From NCBI GenBank assembly GCA_024195585.1, contig SWBL01000561.1, positions 1 to 20,459 of the forward strand: DNA of 20,459 nt. The letters run 5' to 3'. A model generated the notes under the pieces. It ran no database searches, had not been told where the DNA came from, and saw only the letters and a program-made list of their open reading frames with translations. The stretch's first letter is position 1. Each line of letters starts with the position of its first letter. This document shows positions 18,372 to 20,459 of the stretch, piece after piece. A program made the position numbers and the translations under genes. This DNA is from Aureobasidium sp. EXF-3400. Lineage: Eukaryota > Ascomycota > Dothideomycetes > Dothideales > Saccotheciaceae.

Positions 18372-19629
18372 TCAAGCCTCAGCTGCATCATCCTTTACAG
18401 CTACGGCTGCACTTTCGCTCTCTGCTTCGCCAGCTGGCATGTCAATCTCCTCTTTGACAACATGTGTCTCGTTCTTCCCGTCAGGATCCGATTTAGCAAT
18501 CTCCACAGGCTGTTCTTTTGGAGCCTCGACCTTCTTTTTAGGTTGCTCTTTTGGCGATGGCTCGAAGATCTCGGCCAAGTTGTACCGCTTCAATGTCTCG
18601 TAATCGTTTGGAACCACGCTGATACCGCAGATGCTCTGCAGAAATTGAGTAAAGGTGACATAACAAAAGAGGTCGAAACAACTTACAGTGTAGATTTCGA
18701 CCAGAATGAAGACGTCCGGGTTCTTTAGGTCGACCTGATGTCCTGGGCCAACCGTCGATGCAACCTTCTGGATGATATCCATCCGCTTCATGACGTTGTG
18801 GTTGCGGATTGTAGGACGGATAGCGAACTTGAGGATCGATCAGTATTCATCAGGATCACACGCGACCAGAAAAACTCACCTTTGTAGGTACACGCGGCTC
18901 TGTGTGGAAGTAAGGCGCAAGAACCTCCTTGGCCGTTTTCTCCAGACCATCTTCGGTCGCCTTGCCCATCAAAGTCATTGGGGTAAGACGGTTGCAGAAT
19001 CTAGTGCGCTTGGGTGCGTTCTCTTTGGCAGCATCTTCGCATATTCTTCGTACAAACGAAACAGGCTCGACAGGTGCCCTGGTCTTAAAGAAGATCACTG
19101 AAACCAGTATTAGTAGGGTAACAACTCGTGGAGTAGATTTGCTTACCGCACTGAACATCCAGCTTTATTGACCAGAACAGAGGTTTTTCCTGAGGCTTAC
19201 GCATGCCTGCGAGTTCTTGCTGGATTTCAGCTTCGATGTTGATTTCACCGTCACCTTCATCATCAGAGCCGGCGGCGCCAGCTTCTGCAGCCAGTTCATC
19301 TCCGTAGAGCAGTTGGGCATACTATTTCTTATTAGCGCAATAAATAATCGCCACGATCTTTATGTACCTCATTGAAAAGATCACGAAGTTCCCCAGTGCA
19401 TTTGCCTTCTCTGCCTTTGTCACATGTAGCCCAGATTCCTTGGTCGCCTGGCAAGATCACTTTTTGCGATGCGTATTGGTCGGCTTTACGAGGTACACGC
19501 CATTGTTTCTGTTACCCTGTCAGTCTTTGAATGATCAGAATGTGAGACGCAGAGATTTACCTTAGACTTTTTGGCGCTCTTGTCAGCACCACCTGCAGGT
19601 GCGGCACGCTTCTTGCTTGCATCAGCCAT
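18372..19629 (-). CDS. TAN1: tRNA acetyltransferase accessory protein TAN1 (THUMP domain)
   Basis: Six exons were resolved: 19629-19561, 19508-19368, 19321-19147, 19097-18880, 18827-18687 and 18635-18372, encoding 335 residues. All five introns are tiny (52, 46, 49, 52 and 51 nt). The N-terminus is Lys/Ala-rich. Diagnostic Tan1/THUMPD1 segments are KVILPGDQGIWATCDKGREG, FFKTRAPVEPVSFVRRICED, RFCNRLTPMTLMGKA, KFAIRPTIRNHNVMKR, DLKNPDVFILVEIY and LKRYNLAEIF (263-272). The THUMP domain spans roughly residues 125-255. In yeast, Tan1 presents tRNA-Ser and tRNA-Leu to the acetyltransferase Kre33 for N4-acetylcytidine formation at position 12. The last 60 residues are an acidic and Lys-rich tail, longer than in yeast (289 residues). 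It lies head-to-tail downstream of NOP56. Confidence 0.95.
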
Positions 19630-19966
19630 GTCTTGATAAGTGGATGGAATTTTGTATGGACGATGGAGTTTTTCTCCATATGCACTTTCGCAGGTCGGCA
19701 AGCGAGGTTGAAATGCCAAGCAATTTAGAGAAGTCACGATCAAGCAAAGCGTCACTTCTGTCTGGAGGCGAACAGATCTAATTGAAAAGGAAATCATTTC
19801 ATGCGTTTTGTACAGCTAAGTAAAACTGCCTCATACCCGCAAAAGGAGGCATTTTTGGAAAATCAATGGTAACGAATAATGCTTTCCCACTCTCTTTGGC
19901 CCAAAATCCTCAACGCCGACGACGCCGCTACTCCGACAAGATGGCTTTATGAGAACTTCAGCCAAT
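19630..19966. other. Spacer between NOP56 stop and TAN1 start
   Basis: About 340 bases holding the presumed NOP56 3' UTR and the TAN1 promoter. No additional gene or RNA structure recognised. Confidence 0.6.
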
Positions 19967-20458
19967 CTACATGCTCTTCCTTGACTTCTTCTTCTCCTTC
20001 TTGTCACCGTCAACGCCCTCGCTCTTGCGCTTCTTCTTCTTTTCCTTCTTGTCGGCTTCGTCGTCTGAGTCGGCGCCCATTGACTTTCTCTTCTTCTCCT
20101 TCTTTTCCTTCTTCTTTTCATCCTTGGACTTCTCCTTGCGGACGGCCTGCTCGGTTGCTGCAGCAGTGACACCGTCAGCCATCTCGACGTCCTCGGCAGC
20201 GCCAGCGGTGGGGTCCTCGACGTTGATGTCTCCAAGAACAGCGTTCATTGCGGCTTGCTGGTAGGTTGTTAGTCTGGTGTATCGTATACATAATCAATAA
20301 CTGCTGCTTACCATTGCTTGCTCGTTCTTAGTGGGGGCCTCGCCAGTAGCGTAGAAGTTCAGTCTCTCCTCAACCTGAGCCTTAAGAGCCTCACCGAACT
20401 TGGTGGTGGGGGTCTCTGAGAAGTTGTCGATTCTTGAGGCGATCGAAGTCTTGTTGGC
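19967..20458 (-). CDS. NOP56: Nucleolar protein NOP56 (SIK1), C-terminal part only
   Basis: The gene enters from beyond the right edge. The visible exons are 20458-20312 and 20257-19967, separated by a 54-nt intron (GTAAGC donor, CAG acceptor), giving the last 145 residues. The first exon reads [20 protein letters not shown] then [20 protein letters not shown], the end of the conserved Nop domain of Nop56 rather than Nop58. The last exon is a low-complexity tail with repeated KKEKK and KKKRKS blocks and acidic spacers, typical of the nucleolar KKE/D tails. Nop56 is a core protein of box C/D snoRNPs, which guide rRNA 2'-O-methylation. The frame assignment depends on the codon boundary at 20458. 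Confidence 0.93.
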
Positions 20459-20459
20459 A

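Overview
The window looks like nuclear DNA of a filamentous ascomycete (Pezizomycotina). The evidence is short spliceosomal introns (46-82 nt) with GTRNGT-type donors and CTAAC/CTAAT-like branch sites, a fungal WSC wall-sensor protein, a fungal nitrate/nitrite (NNP) transporter, fungal TAN1 and NOP56 genes, and tRNA genes that all carry an intron one base 3' of the anticodon. A Dothideomycete-type genome is a reasonable guess, but I cannot fix the species. All exon structures below were derived by hand from splice signals and reading-frame continuity.

Layout. 1-1161 (minus): 3'-truncated gene for a secreted, heavily N-glycosylated protein with a VHCPHIGP motif; its open frame runs into a (CT)n microsatellite at the window edge. 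1.2-6.7 kb: no intact protein gene. This stretch holds three plus-strand tRNA genes, Arg(TCT), Phe(GAA) and Glu(CTC), all intron-bearing and all followed by the same TCTTTTGC octamer, plus a possible decayed coding fragment. 6.7-7.7 kb (plus): WSC-domain, Ser-rich, single-pass membrane protein with two in-frame introns. 8.3-9.3 kb (minus): FMN-binding split-barrel protein, with an upstream in-frame ATG that would add a mitochondrial-like presequence. 10.0-12.2 kb (plus): membrane-anchored TAP-like alpha/beta hydrolase with an intact catalytic triad. 12.5-13.6 kb (minus): F-box-like protein. 14.3-15.9 kb (minus): NNP-family nitrate transporter with GATA and NirA-like sites upstream. 15.9-18.4 kb: no supportable gene. 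18.4-19.6 kb (minus): TAN1, the THUMP-domain partner for tRNA acetylation, with six exons. 19.97 kb to the end (minus): C-terminal part of NOP56, a core box C/D snoRNP protein.

The genes are ordinary single fungal loci rather than an operon or an obvious biosynthetic cluster. Two RNA-related genes (TAN1, NOP56) lie in tandem, and the flavoprotein and hydrolase are divergent around a region containing a perfect palindrome. I found no mobile element, CRISPR array or clearly new multi-gene system. The best leads are the coding dinucleotide repeat, the shared 3' motif of the tRNA genes, the possible dual-targeting start of the flavoprotein, the intron-retention-neutral WSC gene and the pseudogene-like fragment between two tRNAs.
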